This document shows positions 46,428 through 54,052 of a stretch of DNA of 61,006 nucleotides, piece after piece (positions within the stretch are counted from its first letter, which is position 1; every line of letters starts with the position of its first letter). This DNA is from Planctomycetota bacterium (GTDB lineage Bacteria > Planctomycetota > UBA1135 > GCA-002686595). The DNA lies in NCBI GenBank assembly GCA_029259655.1, contig JAJDET010000057.1, positions 1 to 61,006 of the forward strand, given 5' to 3'. The position numbers and the translations under genes were made by a program. The notes below the pieces were generated by a model. That model did not search any database. It had not been told where the DNA came from and worked only from the letters and a program-made list of their open reading frames with translations.

Positions 46428-46969
46428 GCTCCCTCCGCGGACTCGAGGAACCACAGCGCGCTCTTGCCGTACTCGCGCACTTCCGCCTGGAAGCTCTCGA
46501 CCTCGACGGGGCGCACCTCGCGGCGCGGGGCGTGGAAGACGACTTGCGCGCCGCGCCCGACGAGCTCGGTCAAGGCACGGAAGAGCTCGCTTCGCCCCTC
46601 GCCGCGCAGGAGCGGATAGGGAGGGTCGAAGAACACGAGGTCCGCCGCGCACCAGCTCTCGGGCGAGAGCGCGTCGGCGACGACGACCTCCGCCTGCTCG
46701 CCCAGCCCAAGCGTGTTCACGTTCGCGGAGCAGAGCTTCGCGCTGCGGGGGTTCTTCTCGACGAAGCGCGCGTGAGCGGCGCCGCGCGAGAGCGCCTCGA
46801 GCCCGAGGCTCCCCGTCCCGGCGAAGAGGTCGAGCACCGTGGTGTCCTCGACGGTCACCCCGAGGATCGAGAAGAGCGCCTCGCGCACACGATCCAGCAT
46901 CGGGCGCGTGTCCTGCCCCGGCGGGGACTGGAGCCGACGGCCCCGGTGTGCTCCGGCGATGATGCGCAC
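46424..46969 (-). CDS. rsmD: 16S rRNA (guanine966-N2)-methyltransferase RsmD
   Basis: Methylates G966 of 16S rRNA in 30S assembly. 181 aa: N-terminal MRIIAGAHRGRRL, TRPMLDRVREALFSIL, SAM-binding VLDLFAGTGSLGLEALSRGA and catalytic FFDPPYPL (the DPPY form). Normal length. First gene of a group with nagA and the small exported protein. Divergent from the SRPBCC-domain gene. Confidence 0.95.
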   Translation of the reverse strand: MRIIAGAHRGRRLQSPPGQDTRPMLDRVREALFSILGVTVEDTTVLDLFAGTGSLGLEALSRGAAHARFVEKNPRSAKLCSANVNTLGLGEQAEVVVADALSPESWCAADLVFFDPPYPLLRGEGRSELFRALTELVGRGAQVVFHAPRREVRPVEVESFQAEVREYGKSALWFLESAEGA

Positions 46970-47094
46970 GGGAGCAAGGGTAAGGGATCGAGCGTGCGAG
47001 GAGCGGCAGGTCGGCCGCCCGAGCCGCGGTTTTTGCTAGGCTCCCCGGCTCGAAATCGCGGCACAGGAACGAGCAGGAACCAGAGGAGGAGCGG

Positions 47095-47715
47095 TTGAAA
47101 GCAGCAAAAATCATCGGGATCGGGTGCGGCGGATGCCTCGGGCTCGTGGTCGTGGCGTGCCTCGTCGGCTACATGTGGCTCCCGTCGAGCTACGAGGTCT
47201 CGCGGTCGATCGCGATCGATGCCCCGCCGAACACGGTGTTCCCGCTGGTGAACACGCCGGCCCGCTGGCCGGAGTGGGACCCCTGGCAGCGGATCGACCC
47301 GAACATGAAGAACTCGACGAGCGGTCCCGAGTCCGGGGTCGGCGCGAAGCGGGACTGGGACAGCACCAACCCCGAGGTCGGCAAGGGATCCTTCGAGATC
47401 ACGGAGAGCGTCCCCAACGAGCGGGTCGTCACGCTCGTCGTCTTACCCGAGTACGACTCGACGTCGACCGGGACCTTCGTCCTGGAGCGCACCGCGAACG
47501 GCACCCAGGTCACCTGGACGAGCAACGCGGAGGACCTCTCGGGCGTGATGAAGGTCATGTCGATCTTGATGGAACAAATGCTGGGCCCGATGTTCGAAGA
47601 CGGTCTCGGCAACCTGAAGGAGCTCGCCGAGAGCGAGGTCGACGTGGGCGACGTCCTGATGGACAAGGCCGACCAGATCCTCGACGACGTCCTCGACGGC
47701 CCGGACGGGGAGTAG
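47095..47715 (+). CDS. SRPBCC-fold (START-like) membrane-anchored protein
   Basis: A 206-aa protein. An N-terminal helix (IIGIGCGGCLGLVVVACLVGYMWL) is an anchor or uncleaved signal sequence; the rest has the SRPBCC pattern VSRSIAIDAPPNTVFPLVNTPARWPEWDPW and ends in an acidic helix. The family binds hydrophobic ligands. The start is TTG at 47095, with AGGAGCGG just ahead. The gene ends 25 bases before the pdxJ start. Confidence 0.85.
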   Translation: MKAAKIIGIGCGGCLGLVVVACLVGYMWLPSSYEVSRSIAIDAPPNTVFPLVNTPARWPEWDPWQRIDPNMKNSTSGPESGVGAKRDWDSTNPEVGKGSFEITESVPNERVVTLVVLPEYDSTSTGTFVLERTANGTQVTWTSNAEDLSGVMKVMSILMEQMLGPMFEDGLGNLKELAESEVDVGDVLMDKADQILDDVLDGPDGE

Positions 47716-47740
47716 GGCCGGGGTCGGGTCGAGGATCCGG

Positions 47741-48451
47741 CTGCCCGTCAACGTGGACCACGTCGCCACGGTGCGCCAGGCGCGCCGTGGCCGTGCTCCC
47801 GACCCGCTCGCCTGGGCGCTCGCCTGCGAGCGCGCGGGCGCCCACGGGATCACCTGCCACCTGCGCACGGACCGCCGTCACATCCAGGACGAGGACGTGC
47901 GGCGGATGCGCGCGAGTATCGGCACGATCCTCAACCTCGAGACCAGCCTCGAACCGGAGATGGTCGGGATCGCCCTCGAGAGCGGAGCGGACGCCTTCTG
48001 CATCGTCCCCGAGCACCGCCAGGAGATCACGACCGAGGGCGGGCTCGACGTCGTCGCCGAGCGCGGGCGGCTGCTCGAGGTCGTCCCCCGCCTCGCCATG
48101 CAGGGCGGGGTGGTGAGCCTGTTCGTGGACCCCGACAAGGGCCAGCTCGAGGCGGCCGCCGGCGTCGGCGCGCTGTTCGTCGAGCTCCACACGGGTGCCT
48201 ATTCGAACGCCGTCGGCGACGAGCGCGGGATCGAGCTCGAGCGCCTGATGGCCGCGGCCCAGCACGCCCTGTCCCTCGGCCTGCGAGTCAACGCCGGGCA
48301 CGGCCTCGACTACGAGAACACGGGCGCCGTCGCGCGCATGCCGGGCCTCGAGGAGGTCAACATCGGACACGCGATCGTGTCCCACGCGCTCCTCGTCGGA
48401 GCCGAGCGAGCGGTCGGCGAGATGCTGGAGATCCTCCGAGTGCACGCGTAG
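47741..48451 (+). CDS. pdxJ: Pyridoxine 5'-phosphate synthase PdxJ, apparent CTG start
   Basis: Condenses 1-deoxyxylulose-5-phosphate with 3-amino-1-hydroxyacetone phosphate in vitamin B6 synthesis. 236 aa with VNVDHVATVRQARR, GITCHLRTDRRHIQDEDV, VPEHRQEITTEGGLDV, VSLFVDPDK, ELHTGAYSNA, VNAGHGLDYENTG and NIGHAIVSHALL. The first in-frame ATG/GTG/TTG (47753) lies after the conserved VN strand, whose Asn is needed. A CTG at 47741 with GAGG six bases upstream restores the full N-terminus, so a CTG start (or a sequence error) is inferred. It lies downstream of the SRPBCC gene. Confidence 0.9.
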   Translation: MPVNVDHVATVRQARRGRAPDPLAWALACERAGAHGITCHLRTDRRHIQDEDVRRMRASIGTILNLETSLEPEMVGIALESGADAFCIVPEHRQEITTEGGLDVVAERGRLLEVVPRLAMQGGVVSLFVDPDKGQLEAAAGVGALFVELHTGAYSNAVGDERGIELERLMAAAQHALSLGLRVNAGHGLDYENTGAVARMPGLEEVNIGHAIVSHALLVGAERAVGEMLEILRVHA

Positions 48452-48481
48452 ATTGCGAGTGGAGCCTCGCTCCTCGCATCG

Positions 48482-49354
48482 ATGCCGCGCTTCGAAGGCA
48501 GCCACGTCCCGCTCCCGACTCCCTTCCGCGGCGACGGCCTCGACCTCGCGGCGCTCCGGCGCCTGGTGGACCTGCACCTCGAGCGGCGGACGGCGGGGCT
48601 CGTGCCGCTGGGGACGACCGGGGAGACGCCGACCCTGACCGAGCGGGAGTACGGGGCCGTGCTAGAGACGGTGCTCGAAGAGGTCGCCGGGCGACTTCCG
48701 GTCACGCCGGGCGTCGGCACGAACTGCACGCGCAGCACGGTCGAGCGCGCACGTCTGGCCGAGGGTGCCGGGGCGAGCGCGGTGCTCGTCGTCACTCCTT
48801 ATTACAACCGCCCCGGCCCGGAGGGGCTCTTCCGGCACTTCGCCGCCGTCGCGGAAGCGGTCGCCGTTCCGATCGTGCTCTACAACGTCCCCTCGCGCAC
48901 CGGAGTGGATCTCGGGCCGGACGTCGTGGCGCGCCTCGCCGAACGCTTTCCCCACGTCGCGGCGGTGAAGGAGGCGAGCACGTCGCTGGAACGCGTCCGC
49001 GAGCTCGCCGCGATCGAGGGCATCGACGTGCTGTGCGGTGAGGATCCGCTGATCGGACGCTTCGTCGAGTCGGGAGCGACGGGCGCGGTCGCGGTGACGG
49101 CGAACGTCCTACCGGACGAGATCGCGGACTGGATCGCGACCGGCGAGGAAGTGCGCCACGTGCCGGAGCTCGCACGCGTGCTCTTCGTCGAGACGAATCC
49201 CGTCCCGCTGAAGTTCGCGCTCGCGAGGATGGAGCTCTGCGACGAGGACGTGCGCCTCCCGCTCACGCCGCTCGCTCCGGAGAACCGGAGCGTGGTCGAG
49301 GACGCGCTCGAACGCGCCGGTCTCGTCCCGGCGAAGCTCTCGAGCCGCGCCTGA
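48482..49354 (+). CDS. dapA: 4-hydroxy-tetrahydrodipicolinate synthase
   Basis: First committed enzyme of lysine/diaminopimelate synthesis, joining aspartate semialdehyde and pyruvate. 290 aa with PLGTTGETPTLTEREY, VVTPYYNRPGPEGLFRHF (catalytic Tyr), VLYNVPSRTG and VAAVKEAS (Schiff-base Lys). The length and motifs are normal for a true DapA; the paralogous sugar-acid aldolases lack some of these. ATG start 30 bases after pdxJ, on the same strand. Confidence 0.94.
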   Translation: MPRFEGSHVPLPTPFRGDGLDLAALRRLVDLHLERRTAGLVPLGTTGETPTLTEREYGAVLETVLEEVAGRLPVTPGVGTNCTRSTVERARLAEGAGASAVLVVTPYYNRPGPEGLFRHFAAVAEAVAVPIVLYNVPSRTGVDLGPDVVARLAERFPHVAAVKEASTSLERVRELAAIEGIDVLCGEDPLIGRFVESGATGAVAVTANVLPDEIADWIATGEEVRHVPELARVLFVETNPVPLKFALARMELCDEDVRLPLTPLAPENRSVVEDALERAGLVPAKLSSRA

Positions 49355-49437
49355 CGGGGCTCGGACGATCCTGCTGTTCGACACGGCGGCGATCCCGACG
49401 GGATTCGACGTCGTGGGAGCCACGCTCCATCTCTCGC

Positions 49438-50628
49438 TCAATTCTGGAAGCGGAAGACGCGCGCCGCGATCTGGCCGACGACCAGGGCGGCGAAGAGCAT
49501 TCCGGCCACGTGCGGAAGCACGGACGTGGCCGGAGCTCCGAAGGAGACGAGCTTGTGCATCGCGTCCATCGTCCAGCCCGTCGGCAGGAACAGCGCGAGC
49601 TTCTGCATGAAGGGTGACGTGACCTCGATCGGCCACCAGCAGCCGCCGAGCGCGGCGAAGACGTTGCCTGTCAGCACGCCGAAGCCGACCGCCTGTCCCT
49701 CGGAGCGCGCGAAGTTGCCGAGCAGGAGGCCCAGCCCCGCGATCAGGGCGGCGTAGGACAGGAGGACCAGGCACACGGCGGCCAGGTTCGGTCCCCAGTC
49801 GACCCCGAAGACGAAGCGGCCGATCAGCATCGCGAAGCCGATCTGGACCACGGCCAGCGCGAGCTTCCCGGTCCACTTGCCGAGCACGACGGCTCCGCGG
49901 CGGATGGGCGCGGACGCCAGGCGACGCAGGAGTCCCTCGCGGCGCTCGATCAGGAGCGTCGTTGCCCCGGTCGTGAGCAGGATGATCAGGGTGAACATCA
50001 CCATCGTGCCGGGAACGGCTTGCTCGAAGCCGGTCGGGATTCGCTTCAGGGTCCCGGCCTGTTGCACGTCGAGCACGAGAGCGCGCGGCGCCTCGCGGAT
50101 CGCCACGACGTCCGCGGCCTCGAGGTCGGCGAGCGCGCTCCCGTCGCCCGTCACGACATTCGACGCCGACAGCACGTCGGCCAGCACCGTGTACACCGCC
50201 CGCGACAGGCGGAACTGGTCGTAGTCCGTCGCCAGCCCAGGCTTGTTGCGGCGAAAGAGGATCTCCTGCTTCACACCGGCGAGCACGTTCCCGGTGAACC
50301 CGGCCGGGATCTCGAGCTGCCGCGCGTAGTTCTCGAACGGAGCGGGCGGCTCGGCACCCTCCTCGACGACATCGTCGTCGGGCCGATGCACGGCGAAGCC
50401 CTGGTCCCACATGCGCTGGACGAGCTCGTCGGCGAGGAAACCAGCGTCCTCCCCGACGCGAACCGCGATGCTGTCGGTGCCCGGAGTGCTCGACCCGAAG
50501 CCGCCCGTCACCGTCCCGATGAAGTAGAAGAAGACGAACGGCATCAGGAAGGTCCAGAGCAACGTCTCCTTCTGACGCAGCATGACCTTCAGGTCGTGCA
50601 CCGCGAGGAACCAGGCGTCCTTCAGCAT
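49438..50628 (-). CDS. ABC-2-type transporter permease (second permease)
   Basis: A 396-aa permease with an N-terminal helix (TLLWTFLMPFVFFYFIGTV), a large extracytoplasmic segment (about residues 45-190) and a C-terminal block of five helices (MVMFTLIILLTTGATTLLIERREGLLRRLASAPI region). The ATG at 50628 starts two bases after the first permease stop; a longer frame adds residues without support. It forms a transporter with the ATPase and first permease of the same operon. The substrate is probably a drug, lipid or polymer, not identifiable from sequence. Confidence 0.87.
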   Translation of the reverse strand: MLKDAWFLAVHDLKVMLRQKETLLWTFLMPFVFFYFIGTVTGGFGSSTPGTDSIAVRVGEDAGFLADELVQRMWDQGFAVHRPDDDVVEEGAEPPAPFENYARQLEIPAGFTGNVLAGVKQEILFRRNKPGLATDYDQFRLSRAVYTVLADVLSASNVVTGDGSALADLEAADVVAIREAPRALVLDVQQAGTLKRIPTGFEQAVPGTMVMFTLIILLTTGATTLLIERREGLLRRLASAPIRRGAVVLGKWTGKLALAVVQIGFAMLIGRFVFGVDWGPNLAAVCLVLLSYAALIAGLGLLLGNFARSEGQAVGFGVLTGNVFAALGGCWWPIEVTSPFMQKLALFLPTGWTMDAMHKLVSFGAPATSVLPHVAGMLFAALVVGQIAARVFRFQN

Positions 50629-50629
50629 G

Positions 50630-51886
50630 TTACGCGCTCCTCGCGAAGGCGCCGCCGAGACGCCAGGTGCAGAGAGCGAACAGGACCGCACAGACCGCCA
50701 GGAGTCCGCCGAACGCGACGGCGAGGGACGGCACGTCGTACGTTCCCGTCGTGATCGCCTTGAGCTGTTCGAGGGCCCACCCGTTCGGCGTGCGCTTCCC
50801 CACCGCGGCCATCCAGTCCGGCATGGCCTCGAACGGGAAGAAGCTCCCGCCGAGCATGAGCAGGGGCATCATGACCAAGTTCCCGAGCAGGTTCGCCGCG
50901 CGCTGGCTCGACGCGATGAGCTGGATCGGCAGCAAGACGAGCACGAGGAACGCGCCCGCGACGGCGGACCACAGGATCGCGAGCGGGACGTTCTGCAGCT
51001 CGAGCCCGAAGGCGAGCTGGCCCAGGACGTGTGCGGCCGCGCTGACGAGCGCGATCAGCGCCACGGCGGCCAGGAGCTTCCCGAGCAGGAACGCGGCGGC
51101 GCGGTTCGGGGTCACGAGCGCCCGCCGCAGCGTTCCCTGCGTGCGCTCGACCCAGAAGTCCTCCGTCAGCCCGCCGGCCAGGAAGAAGAGCGTCATGAAG
51201 AGCATCGAGGGGAAGAACAGGACGCCGAAGTCGATCCCCGGCCCGTCGTCCTCCTCTTCGGGTACCTCGACCACGAGCTCGATCGCGGGCGGGAAGATCA
51301 GCTCACCGATGTTCTCGATCGCCTCGTTGATCTCGACGCTGATGCGCGCCACCTCGGCGTTCGGCGCGGTGAAGGCGCCGTCCGCGGGCTCGGACTCCAG
51401 GATCGAGCGCAGCGGCTCGCCGAACGTGCGATGGACGTAGTACACGCCGTCGACCAGCATCGTGAGCGCCTCCTCCACCATGCCGGGGAGGATCCGCTGC
51501 GCGGGATTCTTCACGAGCTCCAGCGTGCAGGCCTGCTCCTCGAGCACGGCCTCTGCGAACCCCTCGGGGATGATCAAGAGCGCGCTCCCGTCGCCGTCGT
51601 CGATGCGTCGCCGGCCTTCCTCGAGGTCGACCGCCTCGGCCTCGAACGGGAGCTCCCCGCCCTGCTGCTGTCCCATGGCGCCGAGCAGGAACTGGGAGAG
51701 GAAGCTCTGGTCGAGATCGACGACCAGGACGTGTGCGCGTAGTCCGGCCCCGTCGCCGCCTCCCCCGAACGCCAGCCGGATCAGACCGGCGATCGCGAGC
51801 GGGATCCCGAGCCACAGGAGCAGCGACACGGGGTCGCGCATGTGGCGCCGGAGGTCCTTCTTCGCGGTGAGCAGCGCGAACGACAT
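50630..51886 (-). CDS. ABC-2-type transporter permease (first permease)
   Basis: A 418-aa ABC-2 permease of the same architecture as its neighbour: first helix LLLWLGIPLAIAGLIRLAF, extracytoplasmic domain with acidic and hydrophobic pieces, then MLFMTLFFLAGGLTEDFWVERTQGTLRRALVTP and further helices. The start ATG directly abuts the ATPase stop. Its domain order and pairing with a second permease and one ATPase match YhhJ/DrrB-type exporters. Confidence 0.88.
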   Translation of the reverse strand: MSFALLTAKKDLRRHMRDPVSLLLWLGIPLAIAGLIRLAFGGGGDGAGLRAHVLVVDLDQSFLSQFLLGAMGQQQGGELPFEAEAVDLEEGRRRIDDGDGSALLIIPEGFAEAVLEEQACTLELVKNPAQRILPGMVEEALTMLVDGVYYVHRTFGEPLRSILESEPADGAFTAPNAEVARISVEINEAIENIGELIFPPAIELVVEVPEEEDDGPGIDFGVLFFPSMLFMTLFFLAGGLTEDFWVERTQGTLRRALVTPNRAAAFLLGKLLAAVALIALVSAAAHVLGQLAFGLELQNVPLAILWSAVAGAFLVLVLLPIQLIASSQRAANLLGNLVMMPLLMLGGSFFPFEAMPDWMAAVGKRTPNGWALEQLKAITTGTYDVPSLAVAFGGLLAVCAVLFALCTWRLGGAFARSA

Positions 51887-52816
51887 CTACTCGCGCAGCT
51901 CCTTCCCGGTCAGCTCGATGAAGAGCGACTCCAGGCTCGGCTGGGTCATCGTCGTCTCGCGCACGTCGGCGCCGGCCTCGGTGAGCACCGCGAAGAGCGA
52001 CGGCAGCCGCTTCGACGCGCCGGGCACCGCGAGCATCACGAGCTCCGCATCCGCCTGGACGACGTCGAGGTCCTCGACGCCTTCGAGAGCGGCGCGCACG
52101 CGCTCGGGATCGAAGACCCCCGCCAGCCGCAGGAGATCCCGCTCCCCGACCTTGCCGCGCAGCTCCGCGAGCGTGCCCTCGGCGATCAGCTTCCCGCCGT
52201 CGATGATCCCGAGCCGGTCGCAGAGCGACTCGGCCTCCTCCATGTAGTGCGTCGTGTACAGGACGCAGGTCCCGCCCGCCGCCTGCTCGCGCACGAGCTC
52301 GATCAGACGCACGCGACTCTGCGGATCGATGCCCACGGTCGGCTCGTCGAGCAAGAGCACCTGTGGCCGGTGCAACACGCCGCAGGCGAAGTTCAGCCGC
52401 CGCTTCATGCCGCCGCTGAAGCGCTTGACCGGCTCCTTCGCGCGGTCGGCGAGCCCGACCTCCTCGAGCACCTGGGCGACGCGCGCGCGCAGCTCGCCGC
52501 CGCGCATCCGGTAGGCGCCGCCCCAGTAGGCGAGGTTCTCCGAGGCCGAGAGGTCCTCGTAGAGCGCGAGCTCCTGGGGCACGACACCGAGGCTCTCGCG
52601 CGCCGCGAGCGCCTCGCCGACGACGTCGCGGCCGAGCACCCGCACGCTCCCCGCCGTCGGCTCGAGCAGCCCGGACAGGCACCCGATGGTGGTCGACTTC
52701 CCGGCCCCGTTCGGCCCGAGCAGCCCGTAGATCGCCCCGGCCTCGGCCGTGAACGACACGCCGTCGACGGCGACGAGGTCGCCGTACTCTTTCCGCAGAC
52801 CTTCGACTTCGATCAA
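51887..52816 (-). CDS. ABC exporter ATP-binding subunit
   Basis: Powers the two-permease exporter. 309 aa from a TTG at 52816 with a GGAG sequence six bases upstream; an upstream GTG (52849) would add eleven residues of uncertain value. Walker A GPNGAGKST, Q-loop VPQELALYEDLSASENL, signature FSGGMKRRL, Walker B VLLLDEPTVGIDPQSR, H-loop TTHYME, and an extra C-terminal domain typical of the DrrA/CcmA-like group. First gene of the operon. Confidence 0.92.
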   Translation of the reverse strand: MIEVEGLRKEYGDLVAVDGVSFTAEAGAIYGLLGPNGAGKSTTIGCLSGLLEPTAGSVRVLGRDVVGEALAARESLGVVPQELALYEDLSASENLAYWGGAYRMRGGELRARVAQVLEEVGLADRAKEPVKRFSGGMKRRLNFACGVLHRPQVLLLDEPTVGIDPQSRVRLIELVREQAAGGTCVLYTTHYMEEAESLCDRLGIIDGGKLIAEGTLAELRGKVGERDLLRLAGVFDPERVRAALEGVEDLDVVQADAELVMLAVPGASKRLPSLFAVLTEAGADVRETTMTQPSLESLFIELTGKELRE

Positions 52817-52922
52817 TGGATCTCCCCTGACGCCGGTCACCCGGCGCACTCTCAGGGCGTCGAGACCCGGCGAACCCTTCGCGGATTCCGCCGGATTCTC
52901 GCCCGATGCACCCTACCGGGGC

Positions 52923-53255
52923 TCAGCGCCCGGTGACGATCGTCTCGTAGCGCTGGTAGATGCCGAGGACATTGAAGATCCGACAGTCGATCTGGTCGAC
53001 GGTATCGATGCCGCCCATGCGTGCGGCCGTTCCCACGCTGGCGTCGCCGAAGCTGACCAGCGAGAGGATGTTGATCGCGACCGACCGGCCTTCCTTGGGG
53101 CCGATCGACGTCGACTCGAAGGTCGTGTCGACGGGTGAGGTCGTGTCGTTGTAGAAGCCGCCGAAGGGCGGCAGGACCGGCGTCCGCGGGGGGATTCCGC
53201 AGGAAGCCAGAGTGAGCGTGGCGAGGGCCGTCGCCCTGATGATGATCGATCTCAT
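52923..53255 (-). CDS. TRL-like family lipoprotein, copy 3
   Basis: A 110-aa protein with a lipobox (TLASC, Cys19) followed by PPFGGFYNDTTSPVDTTFES and a domain with SLVSFGDASVGTAARMGGIDTVDQID. The GDASxxxAAxxGGIxTVxxxD pattern is that of the TRL-like family, small lipoproteins of unknown function. Last of three tandem paralogues. The ATG at 53255 gives the signal peptide; the upstream frame is unsupported. Confidence 0.83.
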   Translation of the reverse strand: MRSIIIRATALATLTLASCGIPPRTPVLPPFGGFYNDTTSPVDTTFESTSIGPKEGRSVAINILSLVSFGDASVGTAARMGGIDTVDQIDCRIFNVLGIYQRYETIVTGR

Positions 53256-53266
53256 TTGGAGCTCCC

Positions 53267-53641
53267 TCAGTTCCCGTAGACGTTGACGGTCATCTTCTGG
53301 AAGACACCCAGCACGCTCAGGAACTCGTAGTCCGCATACGAGACCTCGTTGATTCCTCCGTCCCGGGCGATCTTCGCGATGTGCGCCTTGTCGAAGGCGT
53401 AGGTGCCTCCTGTGAGGATGATGTCCCAGAAGTAGCTCGTGTGACTCCACGACGCCTTCCGCGCGCGGTTCCCCGCCGGATTGCCGACGAAGTCGAGGGT
53501 CAGGGGCGCCTTGTGGTTCGTGACGAGGGCTCCGCCCGGCGGGCGAACTCGACTGTCGAAACCGATCGGCGTGGCGCAGCCCGCGATGAGGAGCGCCGAG
53601 ACTGCGGCCAGCAGGCCGCTCTTCCCGATGGCCATGGTCAC
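53267..53641 (-). CDS. TRL-like family lipoprotein, copy 2 (divergent)
   Basis: A 124-aa protein with lipobox LIAGC (Cys22). The mature part starts with VRPPGGALVTNHKAPLTLDF, then a longer middle with WDIILTGGTYAFDKAHIAKIARDGGINEVSYADYEFLSVLGVFQKM. It keeps the GGI...V..xDY.FLSVLG..QK ending of the TRL pattern but has lost the GDAS motif. The start (GTG, or ATG two codons later) overlaps the stop of copy 1. Confidence 0.78.
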   Translation of the reverse strand: MTMAIGKSGLLAAVSALLIAGCATPIGFDSRVRPPGGALVTNHKAPLTLDFVGNPAGNRARKASWSHTSYFWDIILTGGTYAFDKAHIAKIARDGGINEVSYADYEFLSVLGVFQKMTVNVYGN

Positions 53642-53961
53642 TTGCCCCGGGCGATCGTGGTGTACTTCTGGAAGATCCCGAGCACGCTCAGGAAACGGTA
53701 GTCGAGGTGCTCGACTGTCGTGATTCCGCCGTTCTGAGCTGCGGCGGTCGTGCTGGCGTCGCCCCAGGCGACGAGCCCGAGGATGCTCGAAGCCGAGGCC
53801 ATGCCCGACTTCTGTCCGACGTTCGACTCCTCTGCGTCGGTGTCGAGCGGTGCGCTCACGTTCGTGTACAGGAGTCCACCGGGCGGAACGACCGGCGCGA
53901 TCATGCAGCCGGGCGTGAACAGGAGCGCCAGCGGAACGACGAGCGACAAGACTCTCTTCAT
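53638..53961 (-). CDS. TRL-like family lipoprotein, copy 1
   Basis: A 107-aa protein: signal peptide ending TPGC (Cys19), PPGGLLYTNVSAPLDTDAEES, then LVAWGDASTTAAAQNGGITTVEHLDYRFLSVLGIFQKYT. This is the best match of the three to the TRL-like pattern. It starts an operon of three overlapping or nearly overlapping lipoprotein genes. Localisation is probably outer membrane or periplasm; function unknown. Confidence 0.86.
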   Translation of the reverse strand: MKRVLSLVVPLALLFTPGCMIAPVVPPGGLLYTNVSAPLDTDAEESNVGQKSGMASASSILGLVAWGDASTTAAAQNGGITTVEHLDYRFLSVLGIFQKYTTIARGK

Positions 53962-54052
53962 GGAAATGTCCCTTCCTCCTCCGGCAGCGGAATGCCGCCG
54001 ACCCGGGAGAAGTGGTATCCGCCCGCCCCGTCTCCTGTCAAACCGCGGGGGT

